Source: DATJPY01 sp035506135
GTDB lineage: Bacteria > Myxococcota_A > UBA9160 > PR03
Assembly: GCA_035506135.1 (NCBI GenBank)
Contig: DATJPY010000055.1
Span: 1-56,653 of the forward strand
Direction of reading: 5' to 3'
Length of the DNA stretch: 56,653 nucleotides
Each line of letters opens with the position of its first letter. Within the stretch, counting starts at the first letter, position 1. Below are positions 20,294-28,421 of this stretch, piece after piece. The notes under the pieces are model-generated. The model saw nothing but the letters and a program-made list of their open reading frames with translations, searched no databases and was not told where the DNA came from. The position numbers were made by a program, and so were the translations under genes.

Positions 20294-21615
20294 GCGCCAA
20301 CGCCGCGAACGCCCCCGAGCAGGCGCGTCCCCGCGAGATCCCGCGCGGGCTCCTCGCGACCTGCCTCGTGCTGATCGCGTTCGGCGCCATCGCCTTCCTG
20401 GTCGGCGTCTGGACCAACGCGGATACCGCGTGGCGCGCCTTCCACGTCAACTATCTCTTCTTCGGCTCGCTCGCGCAGGGCGGGATCGTGCTCGCCTGCA
20501 CGCTGGTGATCGTCGGGGCGAAGTGGCCGGGTCCGGTGCGGCGCATCGCCGAATCGCTCGGCGCGTGGGTGCCGTTCACGCTGCTGCTCTTCATCATCGG
20601 GTTCGCCGGCGGGCGCGAGAGCGTCTACGTCAACTGGCTGCATCACCCGCCGGCCAGCAAGGCGGCGTGGCTGCAGCCGGCGCGGCTGTTCTGGATGGAC
20701 CTGGCGATCTTCGCGTGGCTCGGCCTCCTCTCGACGGCGTTCCTCTACAACTCCGTGCGGCCGACGCTCGGCGGCGTCGCCGAGCGCGTGCAGGGTCCGA
20801 GCCGCGCGCTCTTCGCGCGATGGACCGCGGGCTGGCAGGGCGACGAGATCGAGCGCGCGAAGAGTGCCCGCCGCTGCGGCACGCTGGCTCCGATCATCTG
20901 TCTCTCGTACGCCTTCGGCTGGAGCTTCATCGCCTTCGATCAGGTGATGTCGCTGTCGCCGACCTGGTACTCGAACCTGTTCGGCGCCTACGTCTCGTGG
21001 GGTGGCTATCTGAACGCCGTCGCCGCGACCGCGCTCCTGGCGGTCCTCCACCGCCGAGAGCCGGGGCTCGAGGGCGAGATCACGCGCGCGCGCATGCACG
21101 ATCTCGGCAAGATGATCTTCGCCTTCTCGATCTTCTGGATGTACCTGTTCTGGGCGCAGTATCTGGTGATCTGGTACGGAAACCTGCCCGAGGAGACCGC
21201 CTTCATCCGCAGCCGCCTCGGGTCCCAGTTCCTGGTCGACAAGTCCCGCATCGGATCGATGTTCCTGTCGCAGACCTGGAGCCTTCGCTACTTCGCCGAG
21301 CGCCTGCGCGAGCCCTACGCGAAGGTGACGCTCGCCGTCTGGGCGTGCTGCTGGATCGTCCCGTTCTGGGTGCTGCTGGGACAGCGCCCGAAGCGCACGC
21401 CGGCCATTCTCGGCACGGTGGCGGCGATCGTGGTGGGCGGCTTCTGGCTCGAGCGCAACATCCTGATCTGGCCGTCGCTCGTGCCCGACGACAGCTTCTC
21501 CTGGCTGGGCTTCGTGCAGCTCGGCATCGCCGGCGGATTCCTCGGCGCCTTCGGCCTGGTCTTCCTGACCTACACCCGCGTCTTTCCCTCGCTGGCGGTG
21601 CCCCGCCGGTCCTGA
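20290..21615 (+). CDS. actF: Alternative complex III subunit ActF, ActC-like membrane protein
   Basis: This 441-residue integral membrane protein has about ten hydrophobic helices and is the second large membrane subunit of alternative complex III. Recognisable parts are LLATCLVLIAFGAIAFLVGV near residue 20, NYLFFGSLAQGGIVLACTLV, and IFWMYLFWAQYLVIWYGNLPEET around residues 280-300, a highly conserved ActF signature. The start is TTG at 20290 in a TTGA overlap with the actE stop, with GGAGG at 20279-20283. It ends the operon; 30 nt later an unrelated rhomboid gene starts, possibly in the same transcript. No cytochrome oxidase genes follow, unlike many act loci. Confidence 0.94.
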   Translation: MSANAANAPEQARPREIPRGLLATCLVLIAFGAIAFLVGVWTNADTAWRAFHVNYLFFGSLAQGGIVLACTLVIVGAKWPGPVRRIAESLGAWVPFTLLLFIIGFAGGRESVYVNWLHHPPASKAAWLQPARLFWMDLAIFAWLGLLSTAFLYNSVRPTLGGVAERVQGPSRALFARWTAGWQGDEIERAKSARRCGTLAPIICLSYAFGWSFIAFDQVMSLSPTWYSNLFGAYVSWGGYLNAVAATALLAVLHRREPGLEGEITRARMHDLGKMIFAFSIFWMYLFWAQYLVIWYGNLPEETAFIRSRLGSQFLVDKSRIGSMFLSQTWSLRYFAERLREPYAKVTLAVWACCWIVPFWVLLGQRPKRTPAILGTVAAIVVGGFWLERNILIWPSLVPDDSFSWLGFVQLGIAGGFLGAFGLVFLTYTRVFPSLAVPRRS

Positions 21616-21645
21616 GCCCGCGTCGACGGGTGCTAGTCTCGGGCC

Positions 21646-23055
21646 GTGAGCGCCGTCGATCTCGCGCCCGAGATCCAGGTCTTTCCGCTGCGGCCGGGGC
21701 GCGGCACGGTGGCGCTGCACGCCACCGGCTTCCGCGCTCCGAGCCCGCGCTGGCCCTTCACCGAGCGCTTCACCGCCTACGCGGACCTGACGCACCTGCA
21801 GCTCGGCGCGCGCGCTCTCCGCATCGGAGCCCGCAACGGCGTGCAGATCCTGCAGCGATCGCACTTCACCGACCCCCACGCGCCCGAGGCGCTCGTCCGG
21901 GCGCTGCTCGAGCGCATGATGCGCGAGCCGACGGGCCCCGCGCAGCTCGCGCGCATGGCAGAGCTGGAGGAGACGGCGCGCCATCCCGCCCCGCTCCGCG
22001 CCACCTGGCTAGCGATCCTGCTGTGTGTCGCGGTGTTCGCCGCAGAGGCGGTGCTCGGCCCGGTCCTGCACCACGCCGGCTTCATGAACCCCGAGCTGGT
22101 GCAGCGCGGCGAGCCGTGGCGGCTCGTGACCGCGAACTTCCTCCACGCGAGCCTCGCGCATCTGGTCCTCAACTCGATCGGCCTCCTCGTGTTCGGCGCG
22201 CTCGTCGAGCGGCCGCTCGGAGCCCTGCGCACGGTCTTCATCCTCGGCCTCTCCGGGCTCAGCGCGATGGCCACGGCCTGGATCGCCGGCTACGACGAGC
22301 TGGTCGGCGCATCGGGCATGGTGGCGGGTCTCGCGGGCGCGGCGCTCTGGCTCGAGCTGCGGCGGCCCGAGCGTCTGCCCGCGATCTGGCGGGTGCCGCG
22401 GAGGCTCTTGATCGGCGTGTTCCTGGCCCAGGCGCTGCTCGATCATCTGCTGCCGTTCGTCGCCGGGCTCGCCCACGTCGGCGGCTTCGCGGCCGGCGTG
22501 CTCGCGGCTGCGCTCTGCGCGGGACCGCGCCTGCGGCGCGAGCCGCTGCGCCCCTCGCTCGCGGTCGCGACCGCCCTCGTCGTGGCGATCGCCGCCGCGT
22601 CGCTGGTGAGCGCGGCGCGCTTCCTGGTCGCGCCGGCAGCCTGGGAGGCGCACGCCGCGCGGCTCCTCGCGCTCGATCGACCTCCCGCGCTGCTGATGAA
22701 CGACGCCGCCTGGCTGATCGCGATCTCGCCGGCGCCGAGCCGCAAGGCGCTCGACGAGGCGCTCGAGCTCGCCGCGCGCGCCGCGCGTGCCACGGGCCAC
22801 CGCGATCCGAACGTGCTCGACACGCTCGCCGAGGCGCAGTTCCGCGGCGGGGATGCGCCCGCGGCGCTCGCAACGATCGACGAGGCGATCGCCCTCGCCC
22901 CCGACCAGGCCTACTTCCGCGAGCAGCGCCGCCGCTTCGCCGGCCAGCGCGCGGCCGACGATCGCCCCGCGCCTCCCGCCGAGGAGGAGCCGGTCCCCAG
23001 CCCGAGCCCGAGTCCGGGGTCTCCGCCCTTCGAGGATCCCGGCATCTCGATCTAG
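21646..23055 (+). CDS. Rhomboid-family intramembrane serine protease with extra soluble domains
   Basis: This 469-residue protein has three parts. Residues 1-115 form a soluble beta-rich segment (GTVALHATGF, FTAYADLTHLQL) resembling a PH-like domain. Residues 120-320 form a six-helix rhomboid core: WRLVTANFLHASLAHLVLN carries the oxyanion-side His/Asn, the nucleophile is Ser223 in GASGMVAG, and the catalytic His277 is in HVGGFAAG. Residues 340-450 are helical, TPR-like (VLDTLAEAQFRGGDAPAALATIDEAI), ending in a Pro/Ser-rich tail. It should cleave membrane proteins within the bilayer. GTG at 21646 is the only start preserving the N-terminal domain. It lies 30 nt after actF and is convergent with the next gene. 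Confidence 0.9.
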   Translation: MSAVDLAPEIQVFPLRPGRGTVALHATGFRAPSPRWPFTERFTAYADLTHLQLGARALRIGARNGVQILQRSHFTDPHAPEALVRALLERMMREPTGPAQLARMAELEETARHPAPLRATWLAILLCVAVFAAEAVLGPVLHHAGFMNPELVQRGEPWRLVTANFLHASLAHLVLNSIGLLVFGALVERPLGALRTVFILGLSGLSAMATAWIAGYDELVGASGMVAGLAGAALWLELRRPERLPAIWRVPRRLLIGVFLAQALLDHLLPFVAGLAHVGGFAAGVLAAALCAGPRLRREPLRPSLAVATALVVAIAAASLVSAARFLVAPAAWEAHAARLLALDRPPALLMNDAAWLIAISPAPSRKALDEALELAARAARATGHRDPNVLDTLAEAQFRGGDAPAALATIDEAIALAPDQAYFREQRRRFAGQRAADDRPAPPAEEEPVPSPSPSPGSPPFEDPGISI

Positions 23056-23076
23056 GTTCGGAGGCGGCGGGCTGGT

Positions 23077-24036
23077 CTAGCTGCCGAACTCCGAACAGTC
23101 GCGCGCTACCTCGATCGCGCCGTGATAGGTCGCGCCGGCGGCGGTGCGGTACTGGGCGTCGAACAGCGGCGGCGGACGCAGCCGCGTCAGCACGAGGAGC
23201 GGGACGGCGGCGCGCTGTGCCACCTCGCCCACGCGCGGCAGCGCGAGGTGCAGGTCGGCCTCGCGGCGCAGCCGCTCGGCGTCGTCGCTCCCGGCCTGGA
23301 TCGCCGCCTCGACCGAGTCGCGGAAGAAGCCCTCCGTCGCGAGGAGCCCGCTCCCGGCGGCGAAACGCGCGAGCGCGTCGGGGTCGGCGCCGCTTCCGGC
23401 GACCACGAGCACGCGCCCCTTCGCCTCGAAGCGCCACGCCAGCGACGGGAACGGAGCCGCGCCGACGGCGCCGGCGGCGATGCGGAGCCCGTCGCGCTCC
23501 TCGCTCCACCCGTCGCTGGCCTCGACGGCCTCGAAGCGGGCTCCCTCCGGCGGGAGGCCGAGCGACTCGCCCGGCCCGGCGCCTGCGGCGAGCGCCGCGG
23601 CGAGCGCGTCGGCGAGCGCGCGCGTTCCGGGCGGACCGATCAGGCGCAGTGGGCCGCGCCGGCCCGACATCCATCCGGTGTAGAGGAGGTCGTCGAGCCC
23701 GACGGTGTTCTCGGGCAGCAGGCTGGTGAGCAGGACGCGGTCCGGCTGCGACGGGCGGATCGCGCAGGCGCGCAGCGCCCCGGCCACCGCGCGTCCGGCG
23801 TCGACCAGCGCGATCCGGTCGCCGAAGCCCACCGCCGAAACGGGACCGAGTCGGCGCGGGTTCTCGTAGGCGCTGCCGGTGCCGACCGCGATCAGCGTCA
23901 GGGCGTCGAAGTGCCGGTCCTCGAGCCAGGCGACGTCGGCCGCGAGGCCCTTGAAGCGGAGCTGCTGGTAGAGGATCGCGCAGCTCGCGAACAGCGTCGC
24001 GAGGCCGAGCCCCAGCAGGATCAGCCGCCCGCGCAT
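23077..24036 (-). CDS. Metallo-beta-lactamase-fold protein lacking metal ligands
   Basis: This 319-residue protein has an N-terminal membrane anchor or signal (LILLGLGLATLFASCAIL) and an RNase Z-like metallo-beta-lactamase fold. The opening is intact: LIAVGTGSAYENPRRLGPVSAV, then IALVDAG. Where family enzymes have THxHxDH, this one reads LLTSLLPENTVGLDDLL, so the His/Asp metal ligands are missing. Later ligand positions are also changed: VVAGSGAD instead of SGDT, and LVLTRLRPPP instead of LTHLxP. It is therefore probably non-catalytic, a structural or binding protein outside the inner membrane. It lies 7 nt downstream of purU on the same strand. Confidence 0.8.
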   Translation of the reverse strand: MRGRLILLGLGLATLFASCAILYQQLRFKGLAADVAWLEDRHFDALTLIAVGTGSAYENPRRLGPVSAVGFGDRIALVDAGRAVAGALRACAIRPSQPDRVLLTSLLPENTVGLDDLLYTGWMSGRRGPLRLIGPPGTRALADALAAALAAGAGPGESLGLPPEGARFEAVEASDGWSEERDGLRIAAGAVGAAPFPSLAWRFEAKGRVLVVAGSGADPDALARFAAGSGLLATEGFFRDSVEAAIQAGSDDAERLRREADLHLALPRVGEVAQRAAVPLLVLTRLRPPPLFDAQYRTAAGATYHGAIEVARDCSEFGS

Positions 24037-24043
24037 CGCGCGC

Positions 24044-24904
<861 letters not shown>

Positions 24905-25153
24905 GGCGCCGCAGTCTAGCAGCGGGTCTGGAGGACTCGGCGCGTCCGCGCTGGCCCGCGGCCCCGGCGATCTGATACGTTGCCGGCCAAGGGGATCTCA
25001 CTCGTCCCCGAGTTCCGTGGCCAACGGCATGGGGTCGGTGGTGCGCGGGGCGGCCCGCGGCGGCCGGGAACGGCGACCGCCAGTCCGTCGGGACCCGATG
25101 CGGAGGTCTGGGCTCCGCTGGGTGTTGCCCACGCCGGGACAGGAGGTGATTCG

Positions 25154-25201
25154 GTGGGAAAATGTAATGGCACTACGGCGAGTGAGGTGGCGGCGTCCTG
25201 A
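25154..25201 (+). CDS. Possible 15-residue peptide behind a perfect Shine-Dalgarno site
   Basis: AGGAGGTGAT at 25141-25150 is a 10-nt perfect complement to the 16S rRNA 3' end and lies at ideal distance from GTG at 25154. The peptide would be MGKCNGTTASEVAAS, ending at TGA. The same frame opens earlier at TTG 24980 (73 residues), but the strong site favours the short form. The peptide has one Cys and no family match known to me. A strong terminator about 65 nt after the stop suggests a self-contained unit: a small protein, a leader or a regulatory RNA with a decoy ribosome-binding site. Confidence 0.35.
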   Translation: MGKCNGTTASEVAAS

Positions 25202-25265
25202 CCGCCAAGCCGAATCGCTGACGCAGTCTCGGTGTAGCATGGGACGCGAGTTCCCAGCGCCACCG

Positions 25266-25338
25266 ACCCCGGGAGCGCGGACGCCGTAGCCGCTCTGGGA
25301 TCTCGAGGCCCCGCGCCTCGATCCGCTCCCGGGGTTTT
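25266..25338 (+). terminator. Intrinsic terminator with long branched hairpin
   Basis: Arm ACCCCGGGAGCG at 25266-25277 pairs perfectly over 12 bp with CGCTCCCGGGGT at 25324-25335, followed by TTTT. The loop contains a second helix (GGAT and CGAGGC at 25298-25309 pairing with GCCTCG and ATCC at 25315-25324). This is a strong rightward Rho-independent terminator candidate although no long gene precedes it on this strand. Confidence 0.7.
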
Positions 25339-25344
25339 CTGCAC

Positions 25345-25556
25345 CCCCCCCGCAAGCCGCCGAAGGCGGCGCGCAGCGAGCCGCAGGCGAGCGAAGTTCA
25401 TCAGGACGCGCTGCAGCTCAGCAAGAACCGCAGCGAGCCGCAGGCGAGCGAAGTCAACAGACGCGCTGCAGCTCAGGAACCGACCACCGTCGCCTCCGAG
25501 GCAACGCGATCGCCTGGAGTATCCCCGCAAGCTCGCCGAAGGCGAGCGAAGTTCAT
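25345..25556 (-). repeat. Cluster of palindromic repeat copies D1-D3
   Basis: Read on the minus strand, three partial copies of the dispersed element follow one another. D1 has ACTTCGCTCG, hairpin GCTCGCC-TTC-GGCGAGC (25531-25547) and the tail ending TTGCCTCGGAGGCGACGG (about 25484-25503). D2 has CTGAGCTGCAGCGCGTCTG plus TTGACTTCGCTCG. D3 has the same plus hairpin GCCGCC-TTC-GGCGGC (25356-25370). The repeated CTGAGCTGCAGCGCGTC modules at about 25410 and 25465 show partial tandem duplication. Confidence 0.82.
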
Positions 25557-25717
25557 CAGGACGTGAAGAGCGCCGCGAAGAAGTGGATCAGGGCGCGAAA
25601 CGAGATCGCTCCTGCGGCGCCCGCCAGGCCGCAGACCACCGCCAGCGACGCCACGAGCAGGTGCTCCGCGACCCGCGGTCGCCGGTGCCGAGCGTTGCTG
25701 CGCGGGACGGACGTCAC
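25556..25717 (-). pseudogene. Truncated N-terminal remnant of a CLC-type chloride channel
   Basis: A 53-codon frame starting at GTG 25717 encodes an Arg-rich start and then RVAEHLLVASLAVVCGLAG followed by AISFRALIHFFAALFTS. This strongly resembles the first helix of CLC chloride channels/antiporters, whose N-terminus typically reads like LxGxxGAxxFRxLIxxFxxLF. The frame stops exactly where repeat copy D1 begins (TGATGAACTTCGCTCG), and the rest of a channel (about 350-550 residues) is not found downstream. It looks like a gene cut by repeat insertion and deletion. It lies 61 nt behind the spermidine synthase-like gene on the same strand. The CLC assignment rests on a short segment and is moderate. 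Confidence 0.5.
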
Positions 25718-25778
25718 CCCGGCGACGAAGCGAGCCGCGTCTTCTCCCGAACGGCCCCGCGAATGGGCTCTCGCGAAC

Positions 25779-28391
25779 TCAATCGCCGCGCCAGAGCTCC
25801 GCGGCGGTGGGATCCGGCGGGCCCTCGGCGACGAGCCGGGCCGGAAGCCGCGCAGCTGCCCGCGTGAACGCGACCGCGGCGTCCTGCGCCGCGCCGGCCG
25901 AGAACAGGGCGCCGGCCCGTTGCAGCAGGGCGCCGCCCTCGGCCGCGCGGGCCGCCGCCGGCGGCAGCGACGGGTAGACCGGATCGCCCGCGCGGCGCGC
26001 CTCGGCGCGCAGCCGCTCGGCGAAGGCGATCCACCCGAGCCCCGTGGCGGGATCGAGCTTGCCGCGCTCGCCTCCCGCGTGGCCAGCAGCGGCGAGCGTC
26101 TCGATCCACGGGCGGTCGTCGGTGTTGCGCGGGACGTCTTCGAGCGCAGGGCCCAGCGGCGCGAGGGGACCCACGTAGAGCGCCCACACGCCGTCGGGAT
26201 CCGCGACCCAGCGATCGCCCGATCCGAGCCGCGCCGCCGCCGCCGAAACCTCGCCCGGTGCGGCCGGCTCGTCCGCCCAGCCGACCAGCGCGGCGATCGG
26301 GAAGCGGCCGTAGAAGTCGCCCCGGAACACCGCCGAGTGGGGGAACACGTCGAGGAAGGTCGCCGCGATCACGCGCAGCTCGGCCTCCGAGAGCTGGTAG
26401 AGCGGCAGCCACTGGCAGAACAGCCCTCCCGGCGCGAGGTGCGCGCGCACCGCCTCGAAGTGCTCGCGGGTGTACAGGGCGCCCGCTCCCGCGTGCCAGG
26501 GCACGAAGAGGTCTCCGATCACGACGTCGAAGCGCTCGCCGGTCGCGCGCAGGAAGTTGCGCGCGTCGTCGAGAACGACCTGAGTGCGCGGGTCGCGATA
26601 GACGCCCCGGTTGGCGTCGCCGAAGTAGCGCTCGGCGGCGCGCGCGACGGCCGGGATGATCTCGACGAGGTACAGCGACTCGATCGGTTCCAGGAGCGCG
26701 GCCCCGGCGCTGATCCCGGTCGCGGAGCCCACGTGCGCGACGCGTCGCGCCCCGGGCGCCAGCACCAGCGGGAGCAGCGCCTGGCGCTCGTGGTGCACCC
26801 GCTCGGCGGTGCCGCCCAGGACGTAGTGACCGTCGACGCGGATCGATCGCTCGCCGTCGCGCTCCACCACCGCGACGACGCCCGCCGGTGTCGACTCGAC
26901 GCCGAGCAGCGTCTCGCCCCGCTCGAGCCGGACCGGCGCCAGGGCGAGCGGGTTGGCGCCCAGCAGGAGCGCCGTCCAGCCGACGGCGAGGAGGCCGAGC
27001 CGCCCGGCGCGGCGCCGCACCGAGGCCTCGGGCGCGCAGATCGCTGCGACCCCCCAGCACAGCCCGAGGGCGAGGAACGCCGGCCACAGCCCGACCGCCG
27101 GGATCATCAGGTAGGGAGCGGCGAGCGCTCCCGCGATGGCGCCGGCGGTGTTGGCGGCGGCAAGGCGCCCGAGGATCGGCCCTGCGCCGCCGCCCGCGCG
27201 GGCACGCCCCGCCAGCGCGAACGCGAGCGGCAGCACCGCCGATCCCGCGACCAGCGCTGGACCGGCGGCGCGCAGCACGGTCCAGAGCGCCGCGGCGAGG
27301 TAGTCCCAGCCGGGCGCGTCACTCCCTACGTAGCGGAGGCCGTCCGTGGTGCTTGCGAGCCAGACCGGGAACGCCGCGGCGGCGAGCGAGGTGGCGGCGA
27401 GCGCGAGGCCGAGCGCACTCCGCGCGTCGACCGGATAGCGAGCCTCGAGCAGGGCGACTGCCCCGCCCGCCACCGCGATCGAGAGGAGCACCGCCACGAG
27501 CACCGCGCCGAACGCGTAGATGGACTGGTTCAGGACCTGCGCGAAGGCCTGGACCAGCAGCACCTGCATCGCGAAGCCGCCGAAGCCGGCGACCGCGGCG
27601 AGGGCGAGGAGGAGCTGCTGGCTTCGCTCGCTGCGCGGATCGGCCTGCGGCCGATTGGGTTGCTGAGCTGCAGCACGTCTGTTGACTTCGCTCGGCTTCG
27701 CCTCGCTGCGCGCGCCCGCTTCGCGGGCGCTGGCCGATACTCCAGGCGATTGGATTGCCTCGGAGGGGACGGGGCGGTGGGGGGCGCTGCGTGCGAGCAG
27801 GAGCGCGCCGGTGCCGGCGGTTGCGAGCGCGGCCAGCGAGAGGGCGTAGGTGGCGGAGACGCCGATCGCGCCGGGCAGCCAGAAGACGGCGAGCGCGGTG
27901 CCGAGAGCGGCGCCCAGCGTGTTGGCCGCGTAGAGCAGGGACCCGCGTGCGCCGAGCTGCGCGCTCGACTCGACGGCCGCCGCGCCGATCGCCGGAAAGG
28001 TGGCGCCGAAGCAGAAGGACGCGGGCAGGGTCGAGGCGAGCGCGAGCGCGAAGCGGAGCAGGGTCAGGCTCCACGGCGTCGTGCGGAGCGCGTCGTAGGC
28101 CGGCCTCATCGCCAGGTCGCCCGCGAGCAGGAGGAGTGGAACCGCGGCCGCGGCGGCCGCGCCTGCGAGCTCGATCCACCCATAGGCCGCGAGCGGCCGG
28201 AGCCAGTGCCGCGCCCGCCGCCCCGCCCACGCGGCGCCCAGCGCGCTCCCGGCGAAGAACGCCACCAGCGTCGCGGAGGCCGCGGGTGCGGTGGCGCCGA
28301 GGAGCAGGCGCAGCCATCGCATCCAGAGCGTCTCGACGGCGAGCGCGCCGGCGCCGGAGAGCAGGTAGAGCGCGACGAGGAGGCCGCTCAC
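25779..28391 (-). CDS. Membrane-fused spermidine synthase-like protein with in-frame repeat insert
   Basis: This 870-residue protein joins two groups of hydrophobic helices (residues 1-200 and about 255-490) to a C-terminal methyltransferase-fold domain like spermidine synthase (residues about 500-780). The domain shows AHVGSATGISAGAAL (nucleotide loop), LVEIIPAVARAAERYF and DVVIGDLFVPW. This fused MFS/spermidine-synthase layout is common; whether it makes polyamine is uncertain. Residues about 207-256 (SEAIQSPG, ARSEAKPSEVNRRA, NRPQADPRSERSQQ) are not family sequence: they are translated palindromic repeat copies A and A', lying between helices where an insertion is tolerated. The start is GTG at 28391, 30 nt behind the NicO gene, in a kdsB-nicO-this gene operon. 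Confidence 0.85.
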   Translation of the reverse strand: MSGLLVALYLLSGAGALAVETLWMRWLRLLLGATAPAASATLVAFFAGSALGAAWAGRRARHWLRPLAAYGWIELAGAAAAAAVPLLLLAGDLAMRPAYDALRTTPWSLTLLRFALALASTLPASFCFGATFPAIGAAAVESSAQLGARGSLLYAANTLGAALGTALAVFWLPGAIGVSATYALSLAALATAGTGALLLARSAPHRPVPSEAIQSPGVSASAREAGARSEAKPSEVNRRAAAQQPNRPQADPRSERSQQLLLALAAVAGFGGFAMQVLLVQAFAQVLNQSIYAFGAVLVAVLLSIAVAGGAVALLEARYPVDARSALGLALAATSLAAAAFPVWLASTTDGLRYVGSDAPGWDYLAAALWTVLRAAGPALVAGSAVLPLAFALAGRARAGGGAGPILGRLAAANTAGAIAGALAAPYLMIPAVGLWPAFLALGLCWGVAAICAPEASVRRRAGRLGLLAVGWTALLLGANPLALAPVRLERGETLLGVESTPAGVVAVVERDGERSIRVDGHYVLGGTAERVHHERQALLPLVLAPGARRVAHVGSATGISAGAALLEPIESLYLVEIIPAVARAAERYFGDANRGVYRDPRTQVVLDDARNFLRATGERFDVVIGDLFVPWHAGAGALYTREHFEAVRAHLAPGGLFCQWLPLYQLSEAELRVIAATFLDVFPHSAVFRGDFYGRFPIAALVGWADEPAAPGEVSAAAARLGSGDRWVADPDGVWALYVGPLAPLGPALEDVPRNTDDRPWIETLAAAGHAGGERGKLDPATGLGWIAFAERLRAEARRAGDPVYPSLPPAAARAAEGGALLQRAGALFSAGAAQDAAVAFTRAAARLPARLVAEGPPDPTAAELWRGD
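27620..27774 (+). repeat. Palindromic repeat copies A' and A inside the spermidine synthase-like gene
   Basis: Full copy A spans about 27659-27774: GTTGCTGAGCTGCAGCACGT, TTGACTTCGCTCG, CTCGCTGCGCGC, hairpin GCGCCCGC-TTC-GCGGGCGC (27712-27730), CCAGGCGATTGG and TTGCCTCGGAGG. Partial copy A' (27620-27658) precedes it: GCTTCGCTCGCTGCGCG and hairpin ATCGGCC-TGC-GGCCGAT (27639-27655). Both are read through on the minus strand by the coding frame without a stop. Confidence 0.88.
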
Positions 28392-28421
28392 ACGCGCTGC
28401 CGGATGCGCTTCAGCCGCCCG

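Larger units (their letters stand above)
24905..25555. other. Intergenic region with short transcript candidate and repeat cluster
   Basis: About 650 bp without a clear conventional gene. From about 24970 to 25340 it holds a possible short transcription unit: a weak -10-like GATACG, a GGGGA/TCCCC hairpin near 24990-25008, a perfect Shine-Dalgarno site at 25141, a 15-codon frame and a strong intrinsic terminator. From 25345 to 25556 it holds a cluster of palindromic repeat copies. No standard RNA family was recognised. Confidence 0.55.

Noticed and set aside
25154..25237. Selenoprotein reading through TGA at 25199
   Set aside because: The frame continues only 11 codons past TGA to a TAG, no SECIS hairpin with a GGTC-like apical loop is evident, and no selenocysteine machinery is in the window.
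24970..25340. tmRNA, RNase P RNA, SRP RNA or 6S RNA
   Set aside because: I compared the stretch with the conserved motifs of these RNAs (tmRNA GGTTTCGAC start and ALAA-type tag, RNase P GAGGAAAGTCC, SRP GGAAGGAAGCAGCC, 6S bubble). None is present, although size and terminator were tempting.
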